Made by a program: the position numbers and the translations under genes
Shown here: in pieces, positions 39,427 through 48,566 of the stretch
Layout: each line of letters opens with the position of its first letter
Position numbering within the stretch: the stretch's first letter is position 1
Notes under the pieces: model-generated
What the model saw: only the letters and a program-made list of their open reading frames with translations
What the model was told of the DNA's origin: nothing
Database searches by the model: none
Origin: Notoacmeibacter marinus
Lineage (GTDB): Bacteria; Pseudomonadota; Alphaproteobacteria; Rhizobiales; Rhizobiaceae
Direction: 5' to 3'
DNA: 64,000 nucleotides
Assembly (NCBI RefSeq): GCF_002238045.1
Contig: NZ_NBYO01000001.1
Span: forward strand, 620,001 to 684,000

Positions 39427-41028
39427 ATGAGCCTCATCCGCAAATTCGCTTCGGTCGGCGGCGCGACCATGCTGAGCCGGGTGCTCGGCTTCGCCCGCGA
39501 GGCGCTGATGGCAGCGACGCTCGGCGCCGGCAATTATGCCGACGTCTTCTTTGCCGCCTTCCGTTTCCCGAACCTGTTCCGTCGCCTCTTCGCCGAGGGC
39601 GCGTTCAATGCGGCCTTCGTGCCCCTCTTCGCCCGCCATTACGAGGGCGAAGGCCGAAAGGATGCCGAGCGCTTCTCGACCGAAGTGTTCAACGTGCTCT
39701 TCTCGGTCCTGCTGGTGCTGACCATCGCAATGGAACTGGCGATGCCGGTTCTGGTGGCGACAATCATCGCGCCGGGCTTCGCCGACACGCCGGACAAGTT
39801 CGACGCGACCGTCACGCTGTCGATGATCATGTTCCCCTATCTGATGTGCATGAGCCTGGCGGCGATGATGGCCGGCATTCTCAATTCGCTGCAGCGCTAT
39901 TTCGTCGCGGCGATTGCGCCGGTCTTTCTGAACGTCATCCTCATCGGCGTTCTCGGCTGGGCGCTTTATCGCGACACCCCGCCCGCCGATGTCGCGTTCT
40001 GGCTGAGCTGGGGCGTTCTGGCGGCGGGGCTCCTGCAACTGGCCATCGTTACCGTCGGCGCGCGAAGGTCCGGGATCCGCGTGACCTTTCGGGTGCCGAA
40101 GCTGACGCCGAACGTCAAACGCCTGCTGATCCTGGCCGGGCCGGCGGCGATCACCGGCGGCGTCACGCAGATCAATCTGGTGATCGGCCAGATCATCGCT
40201 TCGCAGAAGGATGGCGCGATCTCCGTGCTACAATACGCCGACCGTGTCTATCAATTGCCACTCGGCATTGTCGGTATCGCAGTCGGCGTCGTTCTGTTGC
40301 CGGAACTGGCGCGTGCGCTGCGCGGCGAACGGGCCGAGGAAGCGACCCATCTGCAAAGCCGATCGGTCGAGTTCACGCTGGCGCTGACCCTGCCGGCGGC
40401 GGCCGCCATTCTCGTCATCAGCCCGGAGATCGTCCGGCTTCTGTACGAACGCGGCGCCTTCACCGCGGACACCACCGGGACCGTCTCGGGCGTTCTGGCG
40501 ATCTTCGGCATCGGTCTGCCGGCTTTCGTCCTCATCAAGTGTTTCCAGCCGGCCTTTTTTGCGCGGGAAGACACGCGCACGCCGATGTTGTTCTCGATGA
40601 TTTCGGTCGCCATCAATGTCGCGCTTGCGCTGACACTCTTTCCGCTTTTCGAAGAGCGCGGCATCGCGACCGCAGAGATCGTCGCCGGCTGGACCAATGC
40701 GCTCGGCCTTCTGACTGTTCTTCTCTGGCGCGGACACTGGCAGCCGGACCGCCTCCTACTGAGCCGCCTGCCGCGCCTGCTCTTCGCCGCAGCGATCATG
40801 GGCGGCGCGCTGTGGTACATCTCCGGCTGGACGGATCAGTGGTTCGGCGCCGAGGCCTTCACCGCCAAGCTCGTGACGATGCTGCTGCTGGCGGCTGTCG
40901 CCTTCGTTCTTTATTTCGGCCTCGCCTACGCCATTGGCGGGCTCGACCGTAATGAACTGCGTCAGGCGCTGCGCCGGAAGAAGGGCGAAAAGCCGGGCGA
41001 CGAAACCCCGCCGGACATGCTGGCTTGA
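39427..41028 (+). CDS. murJ: Lipid II flippase MurJ (MviN)
   Basis: A 533-residue polytopic MOP-family flippase that moves lipid II across the inner membrane for peptidoglycan synthesis. About 14 hydrophobic segments are visible. The N-terminus [56 protein letters not shown] and [11 protein letters not shown] are hallmark motifs with the conserved arginines. The C-terminus is cytoplasmic and basic. It begins 38 bases after glnD and ends 67 bases before trpS, in a likely operon. Essential in most bacteria. Confidence 0.96.
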   Translation: MSLIRKFASVGGATMLSRVLGFAREALMAATLGAGNYADVFFAAFRFPNLFRRLFAEGAFNAAFVPLFARHYEGEGRKDAERFSTEVFNVLFSVLLVLTIAMELAMPVLVATIIAPGFADTPDKFDATVTLSMIMFPYLMCMSLAAMMAGILNSLQRYFVAAIAPVFLNVILIGVLGWALYRDTPPADVAFWLSWGVLAAGLLQLAIVTVGARRSGIRVTFRVPKLTPNVKRLLILAGPAAITGGVTQINLVIGQIIASQKDGAISVLQYADRVYQLPLGIVGIAVGVVLLPELARALRGERAEEATHLQSRSVEFTLALTLPAAAAILVISPEIVRLLYERGAFTADTTGTVSGVLAIFGIGLPAFVLIKCFQPAFFAREDTRTPMLFSMISVAINVALALTLFPLFEERGIATAEIVAGWTNALGLLTVLLWRGHWQPDRLLLSRLPRLLFAAAIMGGALWYISGWTDQWFGAEAFTAKLVTMLLLAAVAFVLYFGLAYAIGGLDRNELRQALRRKKGEKPGDETPPDMLA

Positions 41029-41095
41029 TCGGCGCGGCCCGCTCTGCCACAAGGCCCGCCGACCCGATCTCCTTCCTATTGCGGACGCACCGTTC

Positions 41096-42160
41096 ATGAC
41101 CGACAGTTTCAAACCCCTCGTCTTTTCCGGCGTGCAGCCGACCGGCAGCCTGACGCTCGGCAATTATCTCGGCGCGATCCGCAAATTCGTGGCGCTTCAG
41201 GACAATCACGACTGCATGTATTGCGTGGTCGATCTACACTCGCTTACCGCGCGGCTCGTCCATGACGATCTGGCCGACCAGACCCGCGCCATCGCCGCGG
41301 CGTTCATCGCCGCCGGGATCGATCCGCACAGGCACATCGTCTTCAACCAGAGCCGCGTGCCGGGCCATGCGGAACTGGCCTGGATCTTCAACTGCGTGGC
41401 GCGGATCGGCTGGATGAACCGGATGACCCAGTTCAAGGACAAGGCCGGCAAGGACCGTGAGAATGCTTCACTCGGCCTGCTTGCCTATCCGTCGCTGATG
41501 GCCGCCGACATCATGCTCTACCGGGCCACCCATGTGCCGGTGGGCGACGATCAGAAACAGCATCTGGAACTGGCGCGCGACATCGCGATCAAGTTCAACA
41601 ACGACTTTTCGGAGCGTATCGAGCAGGCCGGCCTTTCCGTGCCTGTCACGATGGGCGAGGAGAAGGTCAATGCCTATTTCCCCATTGTCGAGCCGCTGAT
41701 CGAAGGTCCGGCCCCGCGCGTGATGAGCCTGCGCGACGGGACCAAGAAAATGAGCAAGTCCGATCCGTCGGATAATTCCCGCATCAACATGACCGACGAT
41801 GCGGAGACGATCGCCAAAAAAATTCGCAAGGCGAAAACCGATCCCGACGGGCTACCCACCGAGGTGGACGGCCTCAAGGGGCGGGCTGAAGCGGACAATC
41901 TGGTCGGCATCTTCGCCGCGCTTTCCGACCGCTCCAAAGCCGATGTACTGGGCGAATTCGGCGGCCGGCAATTCTCCGAGTTCAAGCCGGCGCTTTCCGA
42001 ACTGGCGGTGAGCGTGCTGTCGCCTATTGGCGAAGAGATGCGTCGGCTGATGGCCGATCCCGGTCACCTGGACGCCATTTTGTGGAACGGCGCCGAACAG
42101 GCCAATGGAATGGCCGAAAAGACGCTGGACGATGTGCGGCAGATCGTCGGCTTCGTATGA
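41096..42160 (+). CDS. trpS: Tryptophanyl-tRNA synthetase
   Basis: A 354-residue class I aminoacyl-tRNA synthetase. The HIGH-like motif is seen in [16 protein letters not shown], the KMSKS motif in [14 protein letters not shown], and substrate residues in [22 protein letters not shown] 41096 begins [18 protein letters not shown], the natural start; the frame extends upstream over the murJ tail without meaning. It is followed by a universal stress protein and a NifU-type scaffold gene, the usual rhizobial order. No T-box or attenuator was seen upstream. Confidence 0.96.
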   Translation: MTDSFKPLVFSGVQPTGSLTLGNYLGAIRKFVALQDNHDCMYCVVDLHSLTARLVHDDLADQTRAIAAAFIAAGIDPHRHIVFNQSRVPGHAELAWIFNCVARIGWMNRMTQFKDKAGKDRENASLGLLAYPSLMAADIMLYRATHVPVGDDQKQHLELARDIAIKFNNDFSERIEQAGLSVPVTMGEEKVNAYFPIVEPLIEGPAPRVMSLRDGTKKMSKSDPSDNSRINMTDDAETIAKKIRKAKTDPDGLPTEVDGLKGRAEADNLVGIFAALSDRSKADVLGEFGGRQFSEFKPALSELAVSVLSPIGEEMRRLMADPGHLDAILWNGAEQANGMAEKTLDDVRQIVGFV

Positions 42161-42249
42161 TCGTATGAAGCGCTTGCCACGGTCGCGGCCGGCATGGTTA
42201 GGATAATGGTTGCCGGCCCGCTCCTGCCGGTCTCGCGAGAGGGACATGC

Positions 42250-42753
42250 ATGGAAGAAATACCGGAACGGTTGAGCCGCAAGGCCGGTCGTAAACGCAAA
42301 TTCCTTGCGATTATCGACGACACACCCGAATGCGAGCGCGCCGTGACCTATGCCGCCTATCGCGCGCAGGCGACCTCCGGCACGCTGAAGCTTCTTTACG
42401 TCATCCAGCCGGAACCCGGCGAATTCGCCCATTGGCTTGGCGTCGAGGAAAAGATGCGCGAAGAGGCGATGGATGAGGCGGAGCGGCGCCTCTCCCGTTT
42501 TCGCGATGCGATCGCCCGCCGGCTCGGCGTGGCTCCCGAAATCGAGATTCGGGAAGGCAAATATGCCGAGCAGATCCACGAACTGATCCGCGAAGACCCG
42601 GAGATCGTCATTCTCGTTCTGGCGACGTCGGCCTCTTCGGAAGGCCCGGGGCCTCTGGTGTCGTCTATCGCCGGACGCAGCGCCGCCTTTCCGATCCCCG
42701 TCACCGTCGTGCCAGGCAATCTTTCGGACGAAGATATCGAGACCCTTGCTTGA
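42250..42753 (+). CDS. Universal stress protein (UspA family)
   Basis: A 167-residue UspA-fold protein. It begins with a basic segment (LSRKAGRKRKF), followed by FLAIIDDTPECERAVTYAAY and, near the C-terminus, the partial ATP-binding-like text VTVVPGNL. The G-2x-G-9x-G(S/T) ATP motif is not clearly present, so it may not bind ATP. The trpS-usp-nifU order is conserved in rhizobia. Length is slightly above the usual 145, mainly because of the N-terminal basic extension. Function unassigned beyond stress association. Confidence 0.85.
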   Translation: MEEIPERLSRKAGRKRKFLAIIDDTPECERAVTYAAYRAQATSGTLKLLYVIQPEPGEFAHWLGVEEKMREEAMDEAERRLSRFRDAIARRLGVAPEIEIREGKYAEQIHELIREDPEIVILVLATSASSEGPGPLVSSIAGRSAAFPIPVTVVPGNLSDEDIETLA

Positions 42754-42861
42754 CCGGAACGGGCCGCGCCCAAGCGAAAGAACTTGAAGGCACGCGGGCG
42801 CGACGCTACATTTAGAACAATTCTAAAGACACATTCGGCTTGCCGAAGAAAGCGTGAAATC

Positions 42862-43437
42862 ATGTTCATTCAAACCGAAACCACACCGAACCCCGCCACG
42901 CTGAAATTTCTGCCCGGAGAGATCGTGATCGGCGAAGGCACGGCCGAGTTCAAGGATGTGGAAGACGCCGCGTCCCATTCGCCCCTCGCCGCGCGCCTTT
43001 TCGATGTGCCAGGCGTGACCGGCGTGTTCTTCGGCTATGATTTCGTGACCGTGACCAAGGATGACGATACCGCCTGGCAGCACATCAAGCCGGCCATTCT
43101 CGGCGCGATCATGGAGCATTTCATGTCCGGCGATCCGGTCATGGCGGCGGCGTCGAAGGCGATGGGCCAGCGTGCCGATGGCGAAGAATTCTTCGACAAG
43201 GCCGATGCGCCGCTTGTCGAGCAGATCAAGGAACTGCTCGACACCCGCGTACGGCCCGCGGTGGCGCAGGATGGCGGCGATATCACCTTTCGCGGCTTCC
43301 GGGACGGCGTCGTCTATCTGAACATGAAGGGCGCTTGTGCCGGCTGCCCGTCCTCGACGGCCACGCTGAAGCACGGCATCCAAAACCTGCTCCGGCATTT
43401 CGTTCCGGAAGTGCAGGAAGTCGAACAGGTCATCTAA
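42862..43437 (+). CDS. NifU-family iron-sulfur cluster scaffold (NfuA type)
   Basis: A 191-residue protein with an N-terminal Nfu domain (MFIQTETTPNPATLKFLPGE, a family hallmark) and a C-terminal NifU domain carrying the cluster-binding motif CAGC at residues 159-162 (GACAGCPSSTATLKHGI). It should carry a [4Fe-4S] cluster to targets such as lipoate synthase or aconitase. ATG 42862 starts at the conserved N-terminus. It ends the glnD-murJ-trpS-usp block, closed by the terminator at 43466-43497. Complete and ordinary in length. Confidence 0.93.
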   Translation: MFIQTETTPNPATLKFLPGEIVIGEGTAEFKDVEDAASHSPLAARLFDVPGVTGVFFGYDFVTVTKDDDTAWQHIKPAILGAIMEHFMSGDPVMAAASKAMGQRADGEEFFDKADAPLVEQIKELLDTRVRPAVAQDGGDITFRGFRDGVVYLNMKGACAGCPSSTATLKHGIQNLLRHFVPEVQEVEQVI

Positions 43438-43465
43438 CCGCCGACTTTTATCGGGTCTGCATCCG

Positions 43466-43497
43466 ACCGGCGTCCGTTGTGGACGCCGGTTTTTTTT
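43466..43497 (+). terminator. Rho-independent terminator after the NifU-type gene
   Basis: Perfect 10-bp stem ACCGGCGTCC / GGACGCCGGT around GTTGT, with eight consecutive T at 43490-43497. One of the strongest in the window. Confidence 0.95.
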
Positions 43498-43523
43498 GGC
43501 GGCGATACAAAGGCGCCTGCCAG

Positions 43524-43562
43524 AAAAACGGAAGGCCGGGTGTCCCCCGACCCCGGCCTTCC
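43524..43562 (-). terminator. Rho-independent terminator of the L,D-transpeptidase gene
   Basis: On the minus strand, GGAAGGCCGGG pairs perfectly with CCCGGCCTTCC around an 11-base loop and is followed by GTTTTT. It sits 44 bases beyond the transpeptidase stop, back-to-back with the terminator of the convergent NifU-type gene. Confidence 0.88.
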
Positions 43563-43606
43563 GGGCGCGGCCCCTCGGCGCGCCACCCCTCTGGAGGGGA
43601 TCTGGA

Positions 43607-44179
43607 TTAGAGGACGATGACCTTGGCCCCCACTTCGGCACGTTCGTAGAGATCGATCACGTCCTGATTGATCATGCGAATGCAGCCCGATGAGACGTTG
43701 CCGCCAATGGACCAGTATTCCGGCGAGCCGTGCAGGCGATAACCCGTGTCGCCGCGCTTGTTGTGAAGGTAGAGCGCGCGAGCGCCGAGCGGGTTGGAGA
43801 GGCCTGGCGGTTGGCCATTGCGCCATTTGGCGGTGCGCGGATCGCGCTTGATCATCTCGGGCGGCGGCGTCCAGGTAAAGCCTTCGCGTCCGACGCCGAT
43901 GCCGTAGCGCATCGCCTTGCCGCCATCCATCACGAAATAGAGATATTTCGCCTTGGTATCGACGACGATGGTGCCTGGCTTTTCCGCCGTGTCGTAGCGC
44001 ACCAGCGCGCGGTGATATTTCTTCGCCACCTTGCCGGGCGGGATCCGGGGCACGGTGTAGGATGCGTCCTTTACCGGCAGATAAGACATGCTGTAGGTGC
44101 GCAGCGTACTGCCGCTGGTACATCCTGCCAGCATCGCGAGCGCCAGACCGGCACCCAGAAGAACGCGCATTCTCGGCAT
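43607..44179 (-). CDS. L,D-transpeptidase (YkuD) lipoprotein
   Basis: A 190-residue periplasmic enzyme that forms 3-3 cross-links or attaches proteins to peptidoglycan. The signal peptide ends in a lipobox LAGC, so it is probably a lipoprotein processed by LspA. The YkuD domain shows the catalytic HGSPEYWSIGGNVSSGCIRM with H150 and C166, and GVGREGFTWTPPPEMI upstream. ATG 44179 is chosen because the upstream frame to 44221 lacks signal character. Rhizobial genomes hold many paralogues of this family. A terminator follows at 43524-43562. Confidence 0.93.
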   Translation of the reverse strand: MPRMRVLLGAGLALAMLAGCTSGSTLRTYSMSYLPVKDASYTVPRIPPGKVAKKYHRALVRYDTAEKPGTIVVDTKAKYLYFVMDGGKAMRYGIGVGREGFTWTPPPEMIKRDPRTAKWRNGQPPGLSNPLGARALYLHNKRGDTGYRLHGSPEYWSIGGNVSSGCIRMINQDVIDLYERAEVGAKVIVL

Positions 44180-44310
44180 GGTCGTCCTCAGTTTGTCGGG
44201 CCGTCGGAAACCGGCCGCCACATTTCCGTCACAAGCTATCTCTCATGCCTTCTTGGTTAGCAACAGGTTAACGAAACGGCATTTGTTCGTCTTGCCGCCT
44301 CGATGAGGTG

Positions 44311-44340
44311 CCGTTGCAGCGATGCAACGGCTGCGTTGCA
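44311..44340. repeat. Three-arm alternating inverted repeat upstream of mmcB
   Basis: Arms CCGTTGCA (44311-44318), TGCAACGG (44323-44330) and CGTTGCA (44334-44340). The first pairs with the second, and the second with the third, so two mutually exclusive hairpins can form. It lies between the L,D-transpeptidase and mmcB starts. Confidence 0.85.
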
Positions 44341-44370
44341 CGGTCCACATCGGCCTTTTCTGTCAACATC

Positions 44371-44385
44371 GTTCATGGCATGTTC
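44371..44385 (+). promoter_or_regulatory. LexA-type SOS box of mmcB
   Basis: GTTC-N7-GTTC, the alphaproteobacterial LexA operator, ends 5 bases before the mmcB ATG (44391). Caulobacter mmcB is known to be SOS-regulated. Confidence 0.7.
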
Positions 44386-44390
44386 CATTC

Positions 44391-44894
44391 ATGAGTGTCG
44401 GGTCACCCCTCCGATTCGCCCATCCCCTGGCGGATGGTCGGCAATCTGATCGTGCCATGCTCGTGCGGCGGGGCGTCCAGCGCCTGTGCGTCGATCTTGG
44501 CGCCGTGGCGCTTCCCGAAGTCATGCTGAAGGGCGGCCGCCGCGCCGATCTTCTGGTGATGACCGCCCGGAACGAATTCTGGATCGTCGAGATCAAGACG
44601 AGCTTGGAGGATCTGCGCGCCGACACCAAATGGCCGGACTACCGCGCCCATTGCGACCGGCTCTTCTTTGCCACCCACCCGGCGGTGCCGGCGGACATCT
44701 TTCCGGACGATGCCGGCTTCATTCTTTCGGACGGATACGGCGCCGAAATCCTCGGCGAAGCGCCGGCCCATCCGCTGGCCGGGGCGACGCGCAAGGCGCT
44801 GCTGCAGCGTTTCGCGCGGCTCGCCACCCGGCGACTCATGCTGGCCGAGATGGCCGGGCTCGACGTGCCCGGACTGGACGAGGATGCGGGCTAG
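44391..44894 (+). CDS. mmcB: MmcB-family DNA repair protein
   Basis: A 167-residue protein of the MmcB family, named for mitomycin C resistance in Caulobacter. Core text is LGAVALPEVMLKGGRRADLLVMTARNEFWIVEIKTSLEDLRADTKWPDY, which shows a PD-(D/E)xK-like arrangement (D-L-L, E-I-K), suggesting a nuclease-like fold. ATG 44391 follows an SOS box that overlaps the -10 to SD zone, so LexA should block transcription or the leader. ATG 44322 is a poor alternative. Convergent with the VOC gene, 20 bases apart. Confidence 0.88.
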   Translation: MSVGSPLRFAHPLADGRQSDRAMLVRRGVQRLCVDLGAVALPEVMLKGGRRADLLVMTARNEFWIVEIKTSLEDLRADTKWPDYRAHCDRLFFATHPAVPADIFPDDAGFILSDGYGAEILGEAPAHPLAGATRKALLQRFARLATRRLMLAEMAGLDVPGLDEDAG

Positions 44895-44914
44895 CGGCGA
44901 TATCAAGCAAAAGC

Positions 44915-45259
44915 TCAGGCGCGTCCGGGTTGGGCGAGGACCACCAGGTTCCGGTCGGGATCGTGCAGTCGGACGAGGCTCGTCGTGTCCGCCGGTTCGA
45001 TGGCGGATGGTTCCAGACCTGCGTTAGCAAGCCGTGAGTGCTCCGTTCTCAAATCGCTGACGATGAGTGTCAGCGTCCCCTTGCCGGCATTGGGCGCGTT
45101 CCGGAACAATTGAAAACCGGCAGTGTCTGCATGATGCCATTCGGCGAGCCCATCCATTGGCCTTGCATCGGGCGTCCGCTCGAACAGATGCTCGAACCAA
45201 ACGATGCTTCGCTCAAGATCGCTGCACGACAATTGAGCGTAGACTTTCTCAATCGGCAT
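44915..45259 (-). CDS. VOC-family (glyoxalase/bleomycin-resistance fold) protein
   Basis: A 114-residue single-domain VOC protein. It begins MPIEKVYAQLSCSDLERSIVWFEHLF, the usual first beta-alpha-beta module, and ends with RLHDPDRNLVVLAQ, a typical last strand with a glutamate-less end. Metal-ligand positions are uncertain. GGAGGAAAGAAG precedes ATG 45259, fixing the start against a longer frame to 45496. It lies downstream of hrpB in the same orientation. Substrate unknown; members range from glyoxalases to binding proteins. Confidence 0.8.
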   Translation of the reverse strand: MPIEKVYAQLSCSDLERSIVWFEHLFERTPDARPMDGLAEWHHADTAGFQLFRNAPNAGKGTLTLIVSDLRTEHSRLANAGLEPSAIEPADTTSLVRLHDPDRNLVVLAQPGRA

Positions 45260-45387
45260 CTTCTTTCCTCCGGGTGTTCCAGGCCAACGCCAGCCTTGAA
45301 GGGCAGTTCCCATTCGTCGACATCGATCAACGATTGGTGCAATCGGCGTTGATGCTACCAAAAGTTGCGCATTGCATCCGATTCGGA

Positions 45388-47877
45388 TCACCCCTTCCGA
45401 CGCTTTGCCCGTGCCGTCGGTGCGGCATTGGCCGGGTCGTCGGGCCATTCGTGCTTGGGGTAGCGACCGCGCATATCGGCGCGGACATCGGCCCACGACC
45501 CGGCCCAGAAGCCCGGCAGTTCGGTGGTCGTCTGGATGGGCCGGTGGGCCGGCGACAGAAGCTCAAGCAAAAGCGGTGTGCCGCCGCCAATCGTCGGATG
45601 GTCGGTCAGCCCGAACAGTTCCTGCACGCGGATGGCCAAAACCGGCCCCCGTTCCGGCTCATAGCGGATCGGCAGGCGGTTGCCGGTCGGCGCCTCGAAA
45701 TGGGTCGGGGCGTCTTCGTCGATCTTCCGATGCAGATCGAACGGCACGCGGCTGCGCAAGGCGTCTGAGAGCTTACCGGATAGCGGGTCGAGCCGGCCGG
45801 CCCCATCGAGAAACGGGCCGAGCCAGTCGTCCAACTCAGCCAGAAGCGTGGGTTCGTCCATGGCCGGCCAGGGCGCGCCGACGGTGTCGTGCAGCCAGCG
45901 CAGACGGGCCAGCAGGCTTTCGGTCCTGTCGGTGAAGGGCAGGATGGAGAGCCCCGCTTGACGAACGGCCGACAGAAGCGCGGCGTCCGCTTCCGGCCCT
46001 TTCTCGATGGTGAGGGGCTGCTCGCTTAGCGCAATCGCGCCGATGGCGGTAATGCGCCGGCCCTTCAAACGGCGCGTCTCTGGATCAAAGGACGCTTCCA
46101 CCCGGTGTTCGATCCGGTCCGTCATGGCATCGCGCACCGTTGCCTCGTCGAGCGCGGCCGCGGCAACGATGCGGCCCTGCCGCGCCTGCCCGGTCATATC
46201 GGCGACGACCAGCCATTCCTCGCCGGCCAGTGGGTCGGTCTCGTCGAGCGCCGCACCGCGCCCATTGGCCAGGATGTAGCGGCCGTGGCCGCCCCGCCGG
46301 CGGGCCAGACGATCCGGATAGGCCAGAAGCAGAAGCTCGCCGACCGACATGCCCGATGCCTCGCGACGCCCTGCGCCGGCGCTCTTCGCCAGACGGTCGG
46401 CAAGAGCGCGAGCGGATTTGGCGCGCGACGAATTATCGCGTTCGAAGCCGGAGAGGCGACGTTCCAGATCGGCCGCCATGCCGCCGAGCCCGCGTTCGGT
46501 CAGCAGAATCGCCAGTTTGGCGGCGCGTTTCACTTCGCTATGTTGTGCGGCCTCTGCGATCATGAAGGCGAGGCGCACTGGCAGCGCCAGTTTGCGCATC
46601 GCATGGCCGCTCGCCGTGATGGCGCCGGCCTCGTCCAGCGCGCCCAACAGGGCGAGCAACTTATGCGCTTCGTTCAGCGCCGGTTCGGGCGGCGGGTCGA
46701 GAAAGGGCAGCTTGCGCGGATCGATGACGCCGAAGGCGGCGCTGTCGAGCAGGAGGCGGGAGAGGTCGGCCTCCATGATCTCCGGCGTTCCATGGGCGAT
46801 GAGCGCGGCGGTCTGCGGCTCGGCCCAAAGGCGGATCGCGACGCCCGGCCGGGTGCGGCCCGCGCGGCCGGCCCGCTGGTCGATGCTCGCGCGCGAGGCG
46901 CGAACCGTTTCAAGGCGCGTCACACCGCTGCCGGGCTCGTATTTCGGCACACGCGCCAGCCCTGAATCGATCACCACGCGTACGCCATCGATGGTGACCG
47001 AAGTCTCGGCGATGGGTGTTGCCAGCACGATCTTGCGGCGTCCATCCGGCGCGGGGCGAATGGCGGCGTCCTGGTCCTTACCCTGAAGGCCGCCATGCAG
47101 CGCCATGATGTCGACGCGCTCGGCCATCGCGGATGGGATCGCCTCGTGGAGGCGCTCCTCGACCCGGCGAATCTCGGCTTGGCCCGGCAGGAAGGCAAGG
47201 ATCGAGCCCTCCTCCTCCGCCAGCGCCGCGCGGATCGCGGAGGTCATCACGTCCTCGATCCGCTGATCCGCCTTGCGCGGGCGATAGCGAATATCGACCG
47301 GAAAGGCGCGGCCAAGACTTTCGATCACGGGCGCATTGCCGAGCAGTTCGGCGACGCCCGCCGTATCCAGTGTCGCGCTCATCACCAGCAGCCGCAGATC
47401 GGGCCGCAGCGCGCCGGCAACATCCAATGCGAGGGCCAGGCCGAAATCGGCATCGAGACTACGCTCATGATATTCGTCGAACAGGACAGCGGCGATGCCT
47501 TTCAGTTCGGGATCGTCCAGGATCATCGCGGCGAAAACACCCTCTGTGACGACGAGAATGCGCGTCGCCGGTCCGGTGCGATTGTCCATCCGCATGGCGT
47601 AGCCGACCGTCTCACCGACCTCTTCGCCCAGGATCGCCGCCATGCGCCGCGCTGCCGCGCGGGCCGCCAGGCGCCTCGGCTCCAGCAGAACGATGGTGCC
47701 GTCGCCGCGCCAGCCGGCAGCCAGAAGCGCGAGCGGCACCAGGGTCGTCTTGCCGGCCCCGGGCGGGGCGACCAGGACGGCGCTGCTCCTCTCGTCCAGC
47801 GCCTGCAGAAGCTTCGGCACGGCTTCCCGAACCGGCAAGTCCGGCAGATCATCAAGCGCAGGCGCATGCGTTGTCAT
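45388..47877 (-). CDS. hrpB: ATP-dependent helicase HrpB
   Basis: An 829-residue DEAH-type helicase. Motif I is APPGAGKTT at about residues 37-45, motif II DEYH at 134-137, motif III SAT, and motif VI QRAGRAGR. The C-terminal HrpB-specific region is present, ending in a lysine/arginine-rich tail. The start at 47877 is chosen because it begins MTTHAPALDDLPDLPV next to the helicase core; the frame continues upstream only in antisense of the ABC gene. Its ATG overlaps the ABC ATPase stop by 4 bases. Cellular role of HrpB remains poorly defined. Confidence 0.93.
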   Translation of the reverse strand: MTTHAPALDDLPDLPVREAVPKLLQALDERSSAVLVAPPGAGKTTLVPLALLAAGWRGDGTIVLLEPRRLAARAAARRMAAILGEEVGETVGYAMRMDNRTGPATRILVVTEGVFAAMILDDPELKGIAAVLFDEYHERSLDADFGLALALDVAGALRPDLRLLVMSATLDTAGVAELLGNAPVIESLGRAFPVDIRYRPRKADQRIEDVMTSAIRAALAEEEGSILAFLPGQAEIRRVEERLHEAIPSAMAERVDIMALHGGLQGKDQDAAIRPAPDGRRKIVLATPIAETSVTIDGVRVVIDSGLARVPKYEPGSGVTRLETVRASRASIDQRAGRAGRTRPGVAIRLWAEPQTAALIAHGTPEIMEADLSRLLLDSAAFGVIDPRKLPFLDPPPEPALNEAHKLLALLGALDEAGAITASGHAMRKLALPVRLAFMIAEAAQHSEVKRAAKLAILLTERGLGGMAADLERRLSGFERDNSSRAKSARALADRLAKSAGAGRREASGMSVGELLLLAYPDRLARRRGGHGRYILANGRGAALDETDPLAGEEWLVVADMTGQARQGRIVAAAALDEATVRDAMTDRIEHRVEASFDPETRRLKGRRITAIGAIALSEQPLTIEKGPEADAALLSAVRQAGLSILPFTDRTESLLARLRWLHDTVGAPWPAMDEPTLLAELDDWLGPFLDGAGRLDPLSGKLSDALRSRVPFDLHRKIDEDAPTHFEAPTGNRLPIRYEPERGPVLAIRVQELFGLTDHPTIGGGTPLLLELLSPAHRPIQTTTELPGFWAGSWADVRADMRGRYPKHEWPDDPANAAPTARAKRRKG

Positions 47878-48554
47878 GCGATCCCCGGCTCGCCGATCGT
47901 GACGACCGGTCCGCGCGCTGCTTCCGCGTCGACCTTGTCGTGTGTAACCAGAATGGCGGGAATGCCCGCCTGGCGGATCGCACCGAAGGTCAAATCGCGC
48001 ATCGCGGTTCGCAGATCGGCATCGAGGCTGGAGAAGGGCTCGTCCAGTAGCATGGCGTCGGGTCGTGACAGAAGTGTCCGCGCCAGCGCCACCCGCGCCT
48101 TCTGGCCGCCGGACAGCGTCGCGGGGTCGCGTTTCTCGATGTCCGGCAAACCGATCTGTCGCAGCACCCGGCGAACTTCCTCCTGCCGCGTCTGCCGACC
48201 ACGGACCGCACTCGGCAAAGCGAAGGCAAGGTTCTGCCCGACATTCATATGTGGAAAAAGAAGCGCGTCCTGAAACAGAAGCCCGCAATGGCGGTCCGAG
48301 GCCGGTCTGCCGTCAATCTTCCGTCCCCCGAGCCAGACTTCGCCGCGGGCGGTGAACGCCGGATCGAGGAAACCGCCAATATAGGCCAGCAGGCTGGACT
48401 TGCCGGAACCGGACGGCCCCATAACGGTCAGGATCTCGCCCGGCGCGACGGTGTGCTCCAGCTGCAGCAGAGCCTGGCCGTTCAGTGCAATCCGTACGGC
48501 GCGCAGATCGAGGCTCGCATCCGCTTTTGCGCCTTGCCGCGCCCCATTGTCCAA
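47874..48554 (-). CDS. ABC transporter ATP-binding protein (YnjD-like)
   Basis: A 226-residue ATPase with Walker A GPSGSGKSS (46-54), signature LSGGQKARVALARTL, Walker B AMLLDEPFSSLD and the H-loop LVTHD. It is the nucleotide-binding part of a YnjBCD-type transporter. The start is a TTG at 48554 preceded by AGGAGA, a well-placed ribosome-binding site, and no in-frame ATG fits better. It begins 12 bases after the permease stop and overlaps hrpB by 4 bases. The substrate is unknown; YnjBCD has been suggested to be thiamine-related in E. coli, but no THI-box is visible here. Confidence 0.9.
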   Translation of the reverse strand: MDNGARQGAKADASLDLRAVRIALNGQALLQLEHTVAPGEILTVMGPSGSGKSSLLAYIGGFLDPAFTARGEVWLGGRKIDGRPASDRHCGLLFQDALLFPHMNVGQNLAFALPSAVRGRQTRQEEVRRVLRQIGLPDIEKRDPATLSGGQKARVALARTLLSRPDAMLLDEPFSSLDADLRTAMRDLTFGAIRQAGIPAILVTHDKVDAEAARGPVVTIGEPGIA

Positions 48555-48566
48555 GATCGCTCTCTC

